Source: an uncultured Dialister sp.
GTDB taxonomy: Bacteria > Bacillota > Negativicutes > Veillonellales > Dialisteraceae
DNA length: 64,000 nt
Assembly: GCA_900543165.1 (NCBI GenBank)
Contig: UQQQ01000003.1
Span: 1 to 64,000, forward strand
Reading direction: 5' to 3'
Below are positions 29,600 to 38,654 of the stretch, piece by piece. Each line of letters starts with the position of its first letter. The first letter of the stretch is position 1. A model generated the notes under the pieces. The model saw only the letters and a list, made by a program, of their open reading frames with translations, did no database searches and was not told where the DNA came from. The position numbers were made by a program, and so were the translations under genes.

Positions 29600-30020
29600 A
29601 GTATGCTGGTGATTGGTGACTGGTGACTGGTGACTGGTGATTAGTGACTGGTAGACATCAGACTCCCGTATCGTCATTTCGAGCGCAAGCGAGAAATCTT
29701 TCTTGCAGACCGATAAACGATGCCTGTGTGAAAGCAGGAATACGTAGCACCAGAGCGTCGGTTTCCTGCCAGTGCCTTTGTGCTACAGACCGCCGTGCAA
29801 GGAAAACCCTCGGCTGCGCTTGGGGTGATGACGGCGCGAAGCACTATCCGAATCCCGCGGCGCTTAGATCCTTCGACTCAGTTCTTCTATTTCAGATAAG
29901 CCGTTTTTTAACATACGACGTTTTTCTCCGCTCAGGATGACGAAATGCGCCGCACCACCATTTCGCATTTCTCATTTAAGCGAGGTTTTCAAACGAAAAC
30001 AAGGGACGCTCTGCCCCCTA
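29600..30020. repeat. Mosaic repeat island containing a MITE-free M4 variant
   Basis: M1 (29608-29650), M4 (29668-29715), the M4 variant with CAGATAAGCCGTTTTTTAAC (29904-29923) ending CTCAGGATGACGAAATG, and M5/M6. The M4 variant is the empty-site counterpart of the MITE insertion at 50249. Confidence 0.75.
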
Positions 30021-30037
30021 TTTATAAAGGACTTTCT

Positions 30038-30883
30038 ATGCCAAACTATCAACTTCTCGTGAATGCCGACGACTTTGGGCGGCATGTACTCATCAATCAG
30101 GCTGTCAAGCGCTGCGTGGAGGACGGTTGTCTGCGCTCTGCGACGCTCATGCCGGGCGGCAAGGCTTTTGATGATGCCGTCGAGGTGGCAAGAAGTCACC
30201 CCGAGCTGGGTGTCGGCATTCATCTGACACTTGTGAACGGATTTCCTGTGTGCGACCCGAAGGACATTCCCTCGCTCGTGATCCAAGATGGCGTCTTTCT
30301 TGACAACCATGTCGAATTTGTGAAGCATTTCCTCAAGGGGCAGATCGCCATGGAGGATGTACGGCGTGAGCTCATGGCGCAGGCTGCGAAAATGGAGAAA
30401 ACCGGTCTTTCCCTGACGCATGTCGACAGCCACCAGCACATGCACATGCTGCCGGGGGTGATCGACATCTCGCTGGATGTGGCCGAGTCCGTGCATCTGG
30501 ATGCAGTCCGCATTTCCCGCACGCCGCTCTTTACGGCCTTTGCCGGCATGGGGCAGCTCATCGGCCGCCTCGGACTCTTCACGCTGGCGGAGCTCTCTTT
30601 GTGGAAGGCGAAGCGCCGTCATTTCCGCGCGCCGGATCATTTCGCGGGCATCGTGGCAGGCGAAGCCGTGCATGAAGGGCATTTCCAGCATATCCTGAAG
30701 GATCTCCGTCCCGGTACGACAGAGGTCATGATGCATCCCGGCACGGATAATGCAAAGCTCATCCCCGCCTGCGACTGGGAGCATGACTTTGAAGCGGAAA
30801 TGCAGGCGATCGTCTCGCCGAAGGTGAGAAAGATGATCACGGATAAAGCTGTGAAGGTCGTGAATTACAGGGATCTGAAATGA
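30038..30883 (+). CDS. ChbG/HpnK family (YdjC-like) carbohydrate deacetylase
   Basis: A 281-residue cytoplasmic protein of the YdjC fold, metal-dependent deacetylases of N-acetylated sugars such as diacetylchitobiose. The family marks are LLVNADDFGRH at the N-terminus (catalytic Asp pair, about residues 10-12), GIHLTL (about 65-70) and THVDSHQHMHMLPGV (metal-binding His, about 128-142), with EVMMHPG near the C-terminus. The start at 30038 has AAAGG 7 nt upstream; the upstream open frame is repeat-derived. No chitobiose or hopanoid genes lie nearby, so the substrate is open. The TGA stop is the first codon of a heptamer array. Confidence 0.85.
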   Translation: MPNYQLLVNADDFGRHVLINQAVKRCVEDGCLRSATLMPGGKAFDDAVEVARSHPELGVGIHLTLVNGFPVCDPKDIPSLVIQDGVFLDNHVEFVKHFLKGQIAMEDVRRELMAQAAKMEKTGLSLTHVDSHQHMHMLPGVIDISLDVAESVHLDAVRISRTPLFTAFAGMGQLIGRLGLFTLAELSLWKAKRRHFRAPDHFAGIVAGEAVHEGHFQHILKDLRPGTTEVMMHPGTDNAKLIPACDWEHDFEAEMQAIVSPKVRKMITDKAVKVVNYRDLK

Positions 30884-31181
30884 CTAGTGACTGGTGACTG
30901 GTAGATAGTGGCTAGGGATTAAGGATTAGGGACTCTCTCGTATCGTCATTTCGAGCGCCAGCGAGAAATCTTTTTTGTTCGCGATCAGGCGGTCGATGTT
31001 TGGAAACGCTGCATGGGAAACTTGCGATCAAGAGACCTTCAGGCATCGCCCCCCATTTATACTCCGCGGCGCTTCTGATTTTTATGCGCCGCACCACCAT
31101 TCCTCATTCGGACAAAGCGTTCATACACAATCAAGGGGCGGCACGCCCCTTGAGCCAACCCATTGAACCCATTTTCCCCTC
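30884..31181. repeat. Mosaic repeat island
   Basis: M1 (30880-30935), M4 (30937-30975), M2 (31040-31095) and M6 with CTTGAGCCAACCC. Confidence 0.7.
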
Positions 31182-31191
31182 GGAGGACACA

Positions 31192-32076
31192 TTGAATACT
31201 CGAATCAAAGGCATCCTGCAGTGCGCGCTGGGCGCGCTTTGCTGGGGCGCGAGCGGGATCGCGGGGCAGTACCTGCTCGTGAATCGCGACATCGCCCCGG
31301 AGTGGTTGACTTTCTGCCGACTGTTGTCAGCAGGTGTGCTGCTCCTTTTTATTTTTTCACTGACAGGGCAAACGAGCATCTGGCCGATATGGCAAAATAA
31401 AAAAGACCGGATACGGATCCTGGTCTTTGGCATGCTGGGAATGATCTGGACGCAGTACGGCTATTTTGCTGCCATCAAGTACAGCAATGCGCCGACGGCA
31501 ACGGTTCTGGAATATCTGATGCCGATCCTCATCATCTTCTGGTACTGCCTCTCGGAGAAGCGTCTGCCGCGCCTGATGGAGATTCTCTGTACGGCCTTTG
31601 CCTTCGTGGGTACCGTGCTCATCGCGACACATGGAAATTTTGGCAGCCTCGCGCTGTCTGAAAAGGCACTCTTCTGGGGCCTCTTGGCCGCGGTGGCGTG
31701 CGCGCTCTATACGGTAGAGCCGGTCGGCATAATCAGGAGGTACGGCGCGCCCATCGTCGTGGGCTGGGGCATGGTCATCGCGGGGCTCTCTTTCCTGCCC
31801 TTCATGGGGCTCTTTCCCTTCACCGGTATGGTGGATCTACCCGTCAGCCTGGCCTTCCTTTTCGTGGTCATCATTGGCACGATCTGTTCCTTCGTCCTCT
31901 ATCTGGGAAGTACGAAATATATTTCACCCGCTGAAGCCAGTATCATCGCAGCCTTAGAGCCACTCTCCTCCATTCTCCTCGCCTTCGCTATCTTCGGGCA
32001 GGACTTCGGCTTCTTCGAGCTTCTCGGTATGGCACTCATCATCGCTGCCGTCGGCGTGGTGAGTTTGCATCAGTGA
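31192..32076 (+). CDS. DMT-superfamily permease (EamA family)
   Basis: A 294-residue inner-membrane protein made of two EamA repeats (about residues 8-140 and 155-290) with ten predicted hydrophobic helices. Visible marks are GALCWGASGIAGQYL at the start, NAPTATVLEYLMPILI closing repeat 1 and SPAEASIIAALEPLSS closing repeat 2. EamA proteins export or import metabolites, often amino acids or nucleotide-sugar-like solutes; the substrate cannot be predicted. The start is TTG at 31192, chosen because CGGAGG lies 5 nt upstream and the protein then begins NTRIKGILQ just before helix 1. The CAG-TGA end merges with a heptamer array. Confidence 0.85.
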   Translation: MNTRIKGILQCALGALCWGASGIAGQYLLVNRDIAPEWLTFCRLLSAGVLLLFIFSLTGQTSIWPIWQNKKDRIRILVFGMLGMIWTQYGYFAAIKYSNAPTATVLEYLMPILIIFWYCLSEKRLPRLMEILCTAFAFVGTVLIATHGNFGSLALSEKALFWGLLAAVACALYTVEPVGIIRRYGAPIVVGWGMVIAGLSFLPFMGLFPFTGMVDLPVSLAFLFVVIIGTICSFVLYLGSTKYISPAEASIIAALEPLSSILLAFAIFGQDFGFFELLGMALIIAAVGVVSLHQ

Positions 32077-32360
32077 CTAGTGACTGGAGTGACTAAATAC
32101 CGCTTCTGGCAGCGCCCTTTATAAAAATCGGCGCGAAACGTCGCACTTCTTAGCCTTCCCCATCGGGGAAGGGGGACCGCCTGCGGTGGATAGGGTGCTT
32201 TCGTAAACAGCACACTTGAGACGCTTTTCCCCACTCTCTTTCATACCGCTAGTGCCCTATCCGCCCCTTCGGGGCACCTTCCCCTCGAGGGGAAGGCTGG
32301 CGATGCAGGATAATCATCAACTAAAAAGGCGGCGAAGCCGCCACCTGAACCCATCAATAA
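32077..32360. repeat. Mosaic repeat island
   Basis: M1 (32073-32095), inverted M7 (32140-32205), inverted M3 (32255-32300) and M2 (32328-32343). Confidence 0.7.
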
Positions 32361-32391
32361 AAAAAGTTGTAGACAAAGTCTACAGCCTTTT
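32361..32391 (-). terminator. Terminator after the nitroreductase gene
   Basis: TGTAGAC / GTCTACA stem with AAA loop, flanked by A5 and T6 runs that extend the pairing. It lies directly next to the stop codon of the minus-strand gene. Confidence 0.75.
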
Positions 32392-33027
32392 TTATTTCAG
32401 CATAGCCTTCCATTCTTCGGAGTAATCGCCGCGGTATTCGACGACTTCTTCGAGAGGTTTTCTGGGCATCGGCTTGACTTCCTTGTCGGTGTAGCCGAAA
32501 GCGATGGCAGCGACCATTTCCCCCTCTTCGCCGAGCCAATCCTTCAGCTCATCGTAAGCGAAGAAGACGTTGCAGGTCCAGAGGCTGCCGATGTCATGCG
32601 CCGTCGCTTCGAGGCACATGTTCTGGATCGCTGCGCTGATGGACTGGACATCCGCGAGCTCCATCATGTACTGGTCGCTGGTGTAGGACTTACGGTAGTC
32701 ATTGCCTTTGGTATTGATGACAAAGACGATGACCGGTGCCTGTTCCAGCACGCGTGCGGTGTAGATGGCAGATGGGATGAATTTCTCATAGCCCTTGCTG
32801 AAAATGGCCGTCTCGTCGCCCTTGCGGTTTCTCATGATGCCTTCCTTCAGGCGCTTCACCATGACTTTGCGTTCCTGTCCGCGGATGACGACGAATTTCC
32901 ACGGCTGGGCATTTTTTTCGGATGGTGCCCAAAGTCCGGCGGTCAGGATCTCATCCAGATCTTCCTGCGGGATCGGCTTCTGCAGGAAATGACGGATGCT
33001 TCTTCTTTTGACGATTTCTTCTATCAC
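32392..33027 (-). CDS. Nitroreductase family protein (FMN-dependent)
   Basis: A 211-residue cytoplasmic FMN protein. RRSIRHFLQKPI at the N-terminus and WAPSEKNAQPWKFVVIRG (about residues 33-50) are the phosphate- and flavin-contacting segments. DIGSLWTCNVFF and EGEMVAAIAFGY form the C-terminal FMN site and dimer interface. Members reduce nitro compounds, quinones, enones or other substrates with NAD(P)H; the true substrate is unknown. The start is GTG, with GAGGAG 9 nt upstream. A minus-strand TATAAT lies at 33070-33075. It is monocistronic. Confidence 0.87.
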   Translation of the reverse strand: MIEEIVKRRSIRHFLQKPIPQEDLDEILTAGLWAPSEKNAQPWKFVVIRGQERKVMVKRLKEGIMRNRKGDETAIFSKGYEKFIPSAIYTARVLEQAPVIVFVINTKGNDYRKSYTSDQYMMELADVQSISAAIQNMCLEATAHDIGSLWTCNVFFAYDELKDWLGEEGEMVAAIAFGYTDKEVKPMPRKPLEEVVEYRGDYSEEWKAMLK

Positions 33028-33069
33028 TCTGTGGTTCTCCTCTATCTCTGATAAAACAACATAGAATTT

Positions 33070-33075
33070 ATTATA
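33070..33075 (-). promoter_or_regulatory. -10 element for the nitroreductase gene
   Basis: TATAAT on the minus strand about 45 nt from the GTG start, in an AT-rich context. No strong -35. Confidence 0.45.
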
Positions 33076-33119
33076 TGTAATTCGCTGGAAGAAATCAAGA
33101 AGGAAATAGACTGGAAGTC

Positions 33120-33580
33120 GAGAAAGTGGTTGTCAGGTTGAGCGGGGAAAGGTGGCGGCTTCGCCGCATGTTAGAGGATGGTATGCCCGTATCGTCAGCC
33201 TTCCCCTCGAGGGGAAGGTGCCCCGAAGGGGCGGATAGGGCACAGGCGGCATGAAAGGCGGGTGATGCAGATGGAAAAACGTTTTTGCACAAATCACTGC
33301 TAACGAAAGCACCCTATCCACCGCTGACGCGGTTCCCCTTCCCCGATGGGGAAGGCTAAGCAGAGCGGCGCTTCGCACCGAGTATAAAAAGGGCGATGCC
33401 CGAAGCGTTCTTGGGGAGCGGGTTTCCCGTTTGTGTTTCCTGTCATCGACCGCCTGACCGCGAATAAAAAAGATTTCTCGCTGGCGCTCGAAATGACGAT
33501 ACAAGAGAGTCCCTAATCCCTAATCCCTAGCCACTAGCTACCAGTCACCAGTCACAAGTCACTCATCCCCAGTCCCCAGT
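33120..33580. repeat. Mosaic repeat island
   Basis: M2 (33152-33168), M3 (33197-33258), M7 (33308-33405), M4 (33470-33503) and an M1 array (33508-33582) that reaches the stop codon of the MCE gene. Confidence 0.72.
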
Positions 33581-34050
33581 CACTGATACTGCCCGATCGC
33601 CTGCTGCATTTTTTCGGCGCTGTCCATGAGGTGATTGGCTTTCTCCATGAGCGCATCCATGCGGGGGTCTTTGTCTTCGGTGACCGTTGCGCCGCTTGCA
33701 AGGATACCGGCAGACAAATTTCCGCCCGAGATTTTGACATAGGTGTCGCCGATGAGGCCGGAAGTGGTGATGGAGAATGCCGCATCCTTGGGGATCATGG
33801 CTTTCTGATTGATTTCCAGATGAAGGACGGCCTTGCCTTTTTCGATGGTGATGGCTTTCAGCCGCCCGACCTTGACGCCGGCGTGGAGCACGGAAGCCCC
33901 CGGCGTGATGCCCTGCGCATCATCGAAGACAGCATAGACGGGAAAGGTGGTAGGGAAGAGCCGTTCCATCGGATGCAGAAGGAGCGCAGCGATGTCGATG
34001 GCAAGAAAGAGGAGAAGGGCAGTCATGCCGATTTTGGTTTCTTTGGTCAT
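33580..34050 (-). CDS. MCE-domain protein (MlaD family), orphan
   Basis: A 156-residue protein with one N-terminal membrane anchor (about residues 8-26) and one MCE domain (about 35-115: YAVFDDAQGITPGASVLHAGVKVG, then GLIGDTYVKISGG). It ends in a short helical tail (MEKANHLMDSAEKMQQ). MlaD-type proteins form rings that move phospholipids between the two membranes of diderm bacteria, normally with an ABC ATPase and permease (MlaF, MlaE). Neither partner gene is adjacent. The ATG has AAGGA 9 nt upstream. The last codons run into heptamer repeats, which supply the TGA stop. Confidence 0.83.
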   Translation of the reverse strand: MTKETKIGMTALLLFLAIDIAALLLHPMERLFPTTFPVYAVFDDAQGITPGASVLHAGVKVGRLKAITIEKGKAVLHLEINQKAMIPKDAAFSITTSGLIGDTYVKISGGNLSAGILASGATVTEDKDPRMDALMEKANHLMDSAEKMQQAIGQYQ

Positions 34051-34320
34051 GATGGGGATCCTTTTTGCGAAATAGTAAGGCTGGCGGGGGTTAGCCCTTG
34101 GGGCGTGCCGTTCCTTGATTACGTTTGAAAGCCTCGATTGAATGAGAAATTAGAAATGAGAAATACGAAATGGTGGTGCGGCGCATAAAAACAGGGAAGC
34201 GCCGCAGAGTATAGATAATGGCGATGCCCGAAGGTGGTATTTAGTCACCAGTCACTAGTCACTCCTAATCCCTAGTCACTAGCTACCAGTCCCCAGTCAC
34301 CAGTCACTTCTCCTCATTAT
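34051..34320. repeat. Mosaic repeat island
   Basis: M6 (34083-34130), M5, M2 (34170-34230) and M1 (34238-34315). Confidence 0.7.
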
Positions 34321-34341
34321 ACCCTCTTTTCCCTTCTTGTG

Positions 34342-34453
34342 CTAAAATAGGATGGAATGGCAAAAGAGCTTTTGCCATTCGGTATAATCGTTTCGGCCCG
34401 GGACAGTGTCTGTTCACGGGTCAGGTGAATTCTATATCGCCAGAGATATAGAA
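34342..34453 (+). other. Three consecutive hairpins, possible small RNA or remnant
   Basis: GAATGGCAAAAG (34355-34366) pairs perfectly with CTTTTGCCATTC (34369-34380). CCCG at 34397 pairs with CGGG near 34417. TTCTATATC (34430-34438) pairs with GATATAGAA (34445-34453). A TATAAT (34383-34388) lies between the first two. The stretch is not one of the recurring modules. No ORF with a ribosome binding site is present. From 34454 to 34780 the DNA is again M2, M1, M4 and M5 repeats. Confidence 0.4.
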
Positions 34454-34795
34454 AGCGCAGCATAGAGATGGAGTTAGAAGTTAGAAGTGGTGGTGGTGGC
34501 GGCTTCGCCGCAATTATATATAGGGTGATGCCCGCTTGTGTCTTTCAAGCCTTAAAAACAAGGTTTGAAAGCAGGGATGAGTGGCTAGGGATTAGGGATG
34601 AGAAGCAAGCGGTGATTGAAGTAGCGCAGTTAGCGCGCTGACCGTTCTGCAAGGAGGATCTCTCGGCTACGCTCGAGATGACGATGCGCGTGAAGCGCTA
34701 TTAAAACTCCGCGGTGCTCTATTATTTTTTTGCGCCGCTCCTGCATTTCTCATTTCTAATTAGCTCTCTATGCTGCCAACGAAAGAAGGATGCAT

Positions 34796-36952
34796 ATGGC
34801 AAACATGTATATGAATGATTCGTATTCAGCTGTCCGTCAGGCGGATGGCAAGGTGCTCGGGCGGGTGCGTGCTGTGGTGAAGAGCGCGACGCCGCAGGCG
34901 GGGGTGAAGGATTTCCGTTTCTTTGTGGATCCTGTCTCGCCGCTGCCTAAGGGATTCGATGATGGAGAAAAATTCGGCTTCACGGGCTTCATGAGCCGTA
35001 TCGGCTTCGGATACAATTCATTCGCCGATGAGGAGTCGGCACTGGCGAATCTGGAGTCCGTCTTCGGGGATTGTTTCGTGTCGTTTACACCGTCGCTCCG
35101 CAATAACAGGTACTTTGTGCTGGATGATATGGTGAAGGAGGCGGGGACGCCCTTCATGGAGGAGGACCGGAATTATTATCCGGTGCCGGCTTTCGGCACG
35201 GAGGAGATGCCGGTCTTTGATGGGGATATCAATAAGTTCTGCCATCATCTGCTGACGGATCGGCCGCTGCCGGGGCTGTCGAAGCGTTACTGGAATAATG
35301 ATGTGCCGCCGCGGCTCATTGTGGCGGCGACGCGCAATTATGAGAATAAGATCGGGTCGTGGGTGGTCTTTGCGCCGCTGTATGATGAGGCCTTCGATTC
35401 CCGCGTGATCGGGGAGGGCGGAGCGTATTTCCGTGTGAAGAACCGCGGTCAGCTGGGGTATGCGGTGGTGGACGGACAGAATTCGGAGCTTTCCTCGCAC
35501 ATCCTTCGCTGCGCGGAGAGTCCGCTCTGGTTCGTACCGGAGGTATTTCTGGCGGATCTCAGGCTGAATCTGAAGCCTGTGCCGCGGGATGCAGATCTCT
35601 TGAAGGACTGCGGGGTCGCGGTGAATCCTTTCGCAGATGAGATGGACGAGGGGGAGCCGGGCCATGAGGTGCGTGAGCAGATGACGCAGAAGGCGCTCGA
35701 TGATCTGGTGCAGAGCCTTGGCATCGGTGCTTCGAGTGAAGAGGCGTATGCCCCGAGAAGAAATCGGCGGGATCCCCGTCTCTCCCATGAGGCAGAGGCG
35801 ATAGAGAAGGCGCCTGCCTTTGAGGAAATGCATCAGGAGTCGGCAGCGCCGGTGAAAGAGAGGCCGAAGGCGTTCACGGAGGCGGATTTCCTCGCCCGCC
35901 TGAAGGAGGCGGCGGAAAATGACGGGCTCCTCTATGCAGAGAAGGATCTGTTCCATTTCCATATCTCCATGAAGTCGTCCCGTCTGGTCATCCTTGCCGG
36001 GAAAAGCGGGATCGGCAAGTCCGGCCTGGTGCGTCTTTACGGGCGTGCGCTGGGGCTGCCCGAGGCGCAGGTGCGTTTCCTGCCGGTCCGTCCGTCGTGG
36101 ATGGATGACGGGGATGTCCTGGGCTATGTGGATATGAAAAATATGGTGTACCGCAGCGCGGACACGGGGCTCGCTGAGCTTCTGATCGACGCGGCGGCGC
36201 ATCCGGAGAAGCAGTACATCGTCTGCTTCGATGAGATGAATCTGGCGCGCGTGGAGCATTATTTCGCACAGTTCATTTCTGTGCTGGAGAAAGAGGATCA
36301 TCCGATGATCCGTCTGTACAATCCGTCGCTCGCCCCGCGGCTCTACAACAGCGAGAAGTATCCGCCGGAGATCCCGGTGGGGAGCAATGTGCTTTTCACA
36401 GGGACGGTGAATGTGGATGAGTCCACTTGCCATTTCTCGGATAAGATCCTCGATCGTGCGAATGTGATCACGCTCAGCCAGTGCCATTTCCGTGATCTGC
36501 TGAAGCTGAAGCCGCAAGAAAGAAAGGCGTACAAGGAAATCACGGCCAAGGCGTATGATGATTTCCGCGTGAAGGAGGGGATGGGGCTCAATGATCAGGA
36601 GCTCGACCTGCTGGATGCGCTGAATGATGCCTTCACGAAGAGCGGTATGCCGTATGGCATCGGCTTCCGCGTGGCGCAGCAGATGGGACGCTATCTGGAG
36701 AATATTCCCGAGGAGGCGGGGATCAGCCGTGGAGACGGGCTCGATGCCCAGCTCGTGCAGCGCGTCTTCACGAAGCTTCGCGGCTCCGCTGACCAGCTGT
36801 CGGCGCTGCTCTCTCTTTCGGATAAGAATACGGCAGAGGGGCTGCTGCCGGCGATCCTTGTACGGTTTAAGGCGCTCTCGGATTTTCAGGAATCTCAGGC
36901 CGTGCTGAAACGGAAAGCCGGGGAGCTGAAGCTCTATGACTACACCATGTAA
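34796..36952 (+). CDS. McrB-like AAA+ NTPase of a two-gene putative defence system
   Basis: A 718-residue protein. Residues 1-310 form an N-terminal region I do not recognise, a candidate target-recognition module. A charged linker (310-365) leads to an McrB-type AAA+ domain: Walker A GKSGIGKS (about 402-409), Walker B CFDEMNLARVEHYF (Asp479, Glu480) and the McrB-like sensor segment GTVNVDESTCHFSDKILDRAN. In McrBC systems this subunit hydrolyses GTP and drives DNA translocation on modified or foreign DNA. The start at 34796 is chosen because AAGGA lies 5 nt before it. The 3' end overlaps the McrC-like gene by 17 nt. No methyltransferase is nearby. Confidence 0.85.
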   Translation: MANMYMNDSYSAVRQADGKVLGRVRAVVKSATPQAGVKDFRFFVDPVSPLPKGFDDGEKFGFTGFMSRIGFGYNSFADEESALANLESVFGDCFVSFTPSLRNNRYFVLDDMVKEAGTPFMEEDRNYYPVPAFGTEEMPVFDGDINKFCHHLLTDRPLPGLSKRYWNNDVPPRLIVAATRNYENKIGSWVVFAPLYDEAFDSRVIGEGGAYFRVKNRGQLGYAVVDGQNSELSSHILRCAESPLWFVPEVFLADLRLNLKPVPRDADLLKDCGVAVNPFADEMDEGEPGHEVREQMTQKALDDLVQSLGIGASSEEAYAPRRNRRDPRLSHEAEAIEKAPAFEEMHQESAAPVKERPKAFTEADFLARLKEAAENDGLLYAEKDLFHFHISMKSSRLVILAGKSGIGKSGLVRLYGRALGLPEAQVRFLPVRPSWMDDGDVLGYVDMKNMVYRSADTGLAELLIDAAAHPEKQYIVCFDEMNLARVEHYFAQFISVLEKEDHPMIRLYNPSLAPRLYNSEKYPPEIPVGSNVLFTGTVNVDESTCHFSDKILDRANVITLSQCHFRDLLKLKPQERKAYKEITAKAYDDFRVKEGMGLNDQELDLLDALNDAFTKSGMPYGIGFRVAQQMGRYLENIPEEAGISRGDGLDAQLVQRVFTKLRGSADQLSALLSLSDKNTAEGLLPAILVRFKALSDFQESQAVLKRKAGELKLYDYTM

Positions 36953-38654
36953 GCTGCCGTTCAGCGTGGCACTCGGCAAGCGGGAGGCGATGCGGCCTTT
37001 CACCCGCTTCACCACGCACCCGGAGGAGCTCAAGGATGCGCCGCCGGCGTGGCGCTTCACGGAGAATCAGGATCTCTACCTGCGCTTTGAGGCACCGATG
37101 GATTTCCGCTTCACCATGGATGGGCTCGACATCGTGACGATCCCCGGCGAAGAGCGATATGACGGAGAGACATGGGTCCGCCCGCGGCGCGCCTGGGATA
37201 CGCTCCTCTTCAAGGGGGAGGATTTTCCCTTAGTCCCCGGCTACTATGTCCTGACCGTCACGGGACGCGGCGAGACATGGTACAGCCTTCTGGAGATCAC
37301 GCCCCGCTACATGGGCAAGCAGAGCTGGCAGGATATGGGCGAGGAGCTCTTGGAGGAAATCAAGCATCTGTCCTTCGATTTCATGAAAAAGAGCATCCAC
37401 ATGTCGCGCGCGCTGGATATCAATCCCGATCTCCTGCTGCGCTTCTATACCATCAGCGACAAATCCCGCATGGTGCTGCATGTGCTGGGAGAGCTCGCCC
37501 GCACGGCAAACGGCCGCCTCGTGCGCCGGAAGAAACCAGCCCGCACAGCCGGCGTCTCTCCGGCGGCGTCGCACATCCCGCCCCAGTCCCTGCGCCCTTC
37601 GGCCGGGCAGCATCTGCTGTATACGGAAATGACCTACGATGTCGCGGAGAACCGTTTCGCCAAAGCCATCCTGCTTCGCCTCGCGAAGAATCTGCGAGAC
37701 TTCGTCAGTGAAGTCGATGGATTCATCGCGCGCCTCGATGCCAGATGTCAGGCGCTCCTGCCGTACACGCAGAATCAGGAGTACCGAAGAGGCGAGGCGG
37801 CGCTCGTCAAATTCCGCGACTATCGGAAACAGGCGCTCGCCATTCTTCGCGACATCGAGCGCGTCACCCGCGCGGCATGGTTCGAAGAAGCCGGCAGCCG
37901 GATGCCGCCTCTCATCCCCATGACCGTCCTCTGCGATCCGCGCTACTCGCTCCTCTACCATCTCCATCGGCATCTGGAGAAACCGGAGGAAAGCTACTCG
38001 GTCGCTGATTTTTATCAGTTCCAGTGGAAACGGACGGATAAGCTCTACGAGCTCTGGGGATTTCTCCAATTTATCAAAGCCCTCTCCTCGCTGGGATGGG
38101 AGATGGAAGAAGGCATGTCCGTCATCAAAGAGGATGGCCGCTACCGCCTCTCCTCGCTGGAGTCCGGCGCCGTTATCACCATGAAGAAGGGCGAAGAAGC
38201 GATCCGCCTCACCTACGACGGCATCGTCCCCGCTGCGTCCGCCGACACCGACCGCATGACCGCACCGCTCTACACCAATAACGCCCACCGCCAGCCCGAT
38301 CTTCGCATGGACTGCTATCAGGGGCACATGTACTGCGGCTGTCTGGTCGTCGACTTCAAGTACCGTGACATGCTCTTCCTATGGAACGATGAAAACCGCG
38401 GCGAGGGATTGCGCCGCCAGTTCAACAGCTATCGCGATATGAATACAAAATTCTACCGCGACATGGATGAAACGCAGTCCCTCCGCGACAGCCGGCCAGT
38501 CAAGGAAGTCTGGGCTGTCTTCCCCAGAGAAGTCCCCGGCAGCAGCGATGAGGACTACAGCCTGAGATTCATCCCGCTCTCACCGGGCAGCGAAAGCCGT
38601 CTGCCCCAGCTTTTGGAAGACTATCTGAAATCATTGGGGCTGGGCGGCGACTAG
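36936..38654 (+). CDS. McrC-like nuclease: DUF2357 plus PD-(D/E)xK domain
   Basis: A 572-residue partner of the McrB-like NTPase. The N-terminal half is a DUF2357-type beta-rich domain (LPFSVALGKREAMRPFT onward), followed by a helical region. The C-terminal part carries a PD-(D/E)xK nuclease core: Asp455 in RQPDLRMD and Asp473-x-Lys475 in CLVVDFKYRD. In McrBC-type systems this subunit stimulates NTP hydrolysis and cuts DNA. The two genes overlap by 17 nt, indicating coupled translation and fixed stoichiometry. Residues 190-225 look like a low-complexity insertion (ARTAGVSPAASHIPPQSLRP). The stop TAG is the first element of a heptamer array. Confidence 0.83.
   Translation: MTTPCKLPFSVALGKREAMRPFTRFTTHPEELKDAPPAWRFTENQDLYLRFEAPMDFRFTMDGLDIVTIPGEERYDGETWVRPRRAWDTLLFKGEDFPLVPGYYVLTVTGRGETWYSLLEITPRYMGKQSWQDMGEELLEEIKHLSFDFMKKSIHMSRALDINPDLLLRFYTISDKSRMVLHVLGELARTANGRLVRRKKPARTAGVSPAASHIPPQSLRPSAGQHLLYTEMTYDVAENRFAKAILLRLAKNLRDFVSEVDGFIARLDARCQALLPYTQNQEYRRGEAALVKFRDYRKQALAILRDIERVTRAAWFEEAGSRMPPLIPMTVLCDPRYSLLYHLHRHLEKPEESYSVADFYQFQWKRTDKLYELWGFLQFIKALSSLGWEMEEGMSVIKEDGRYRLSSLESGAVITMKKGEEAIRLTYDGIVPAASADTDRMTAPLYTNNAHRQPDLRMDCYQGHMYCGCLVVDFKYRDMLFLWNDENRGEGLRRQFNSYRDMNTKFYRDMDETQSLRDSRPVKEVWAVFPREVPGSSDEDYSLRFIPLSPGSESRLPQLLEDYLKSLGLGGD

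Noticed and set aside
30912..31180. Genes predicted inside mosaic islands (for example 62 codons at 30912 and 107 codons at 46183)
   Set aside because: These frames translate the same repeat modules in many places and have no binding sites.
34796..38654. BREX or Zorya defence system
   Set aside because: No PglX/PglZ, BrxC or ZorA/ZorB homologues are adjacent; motifs fit McrB and McrC only.
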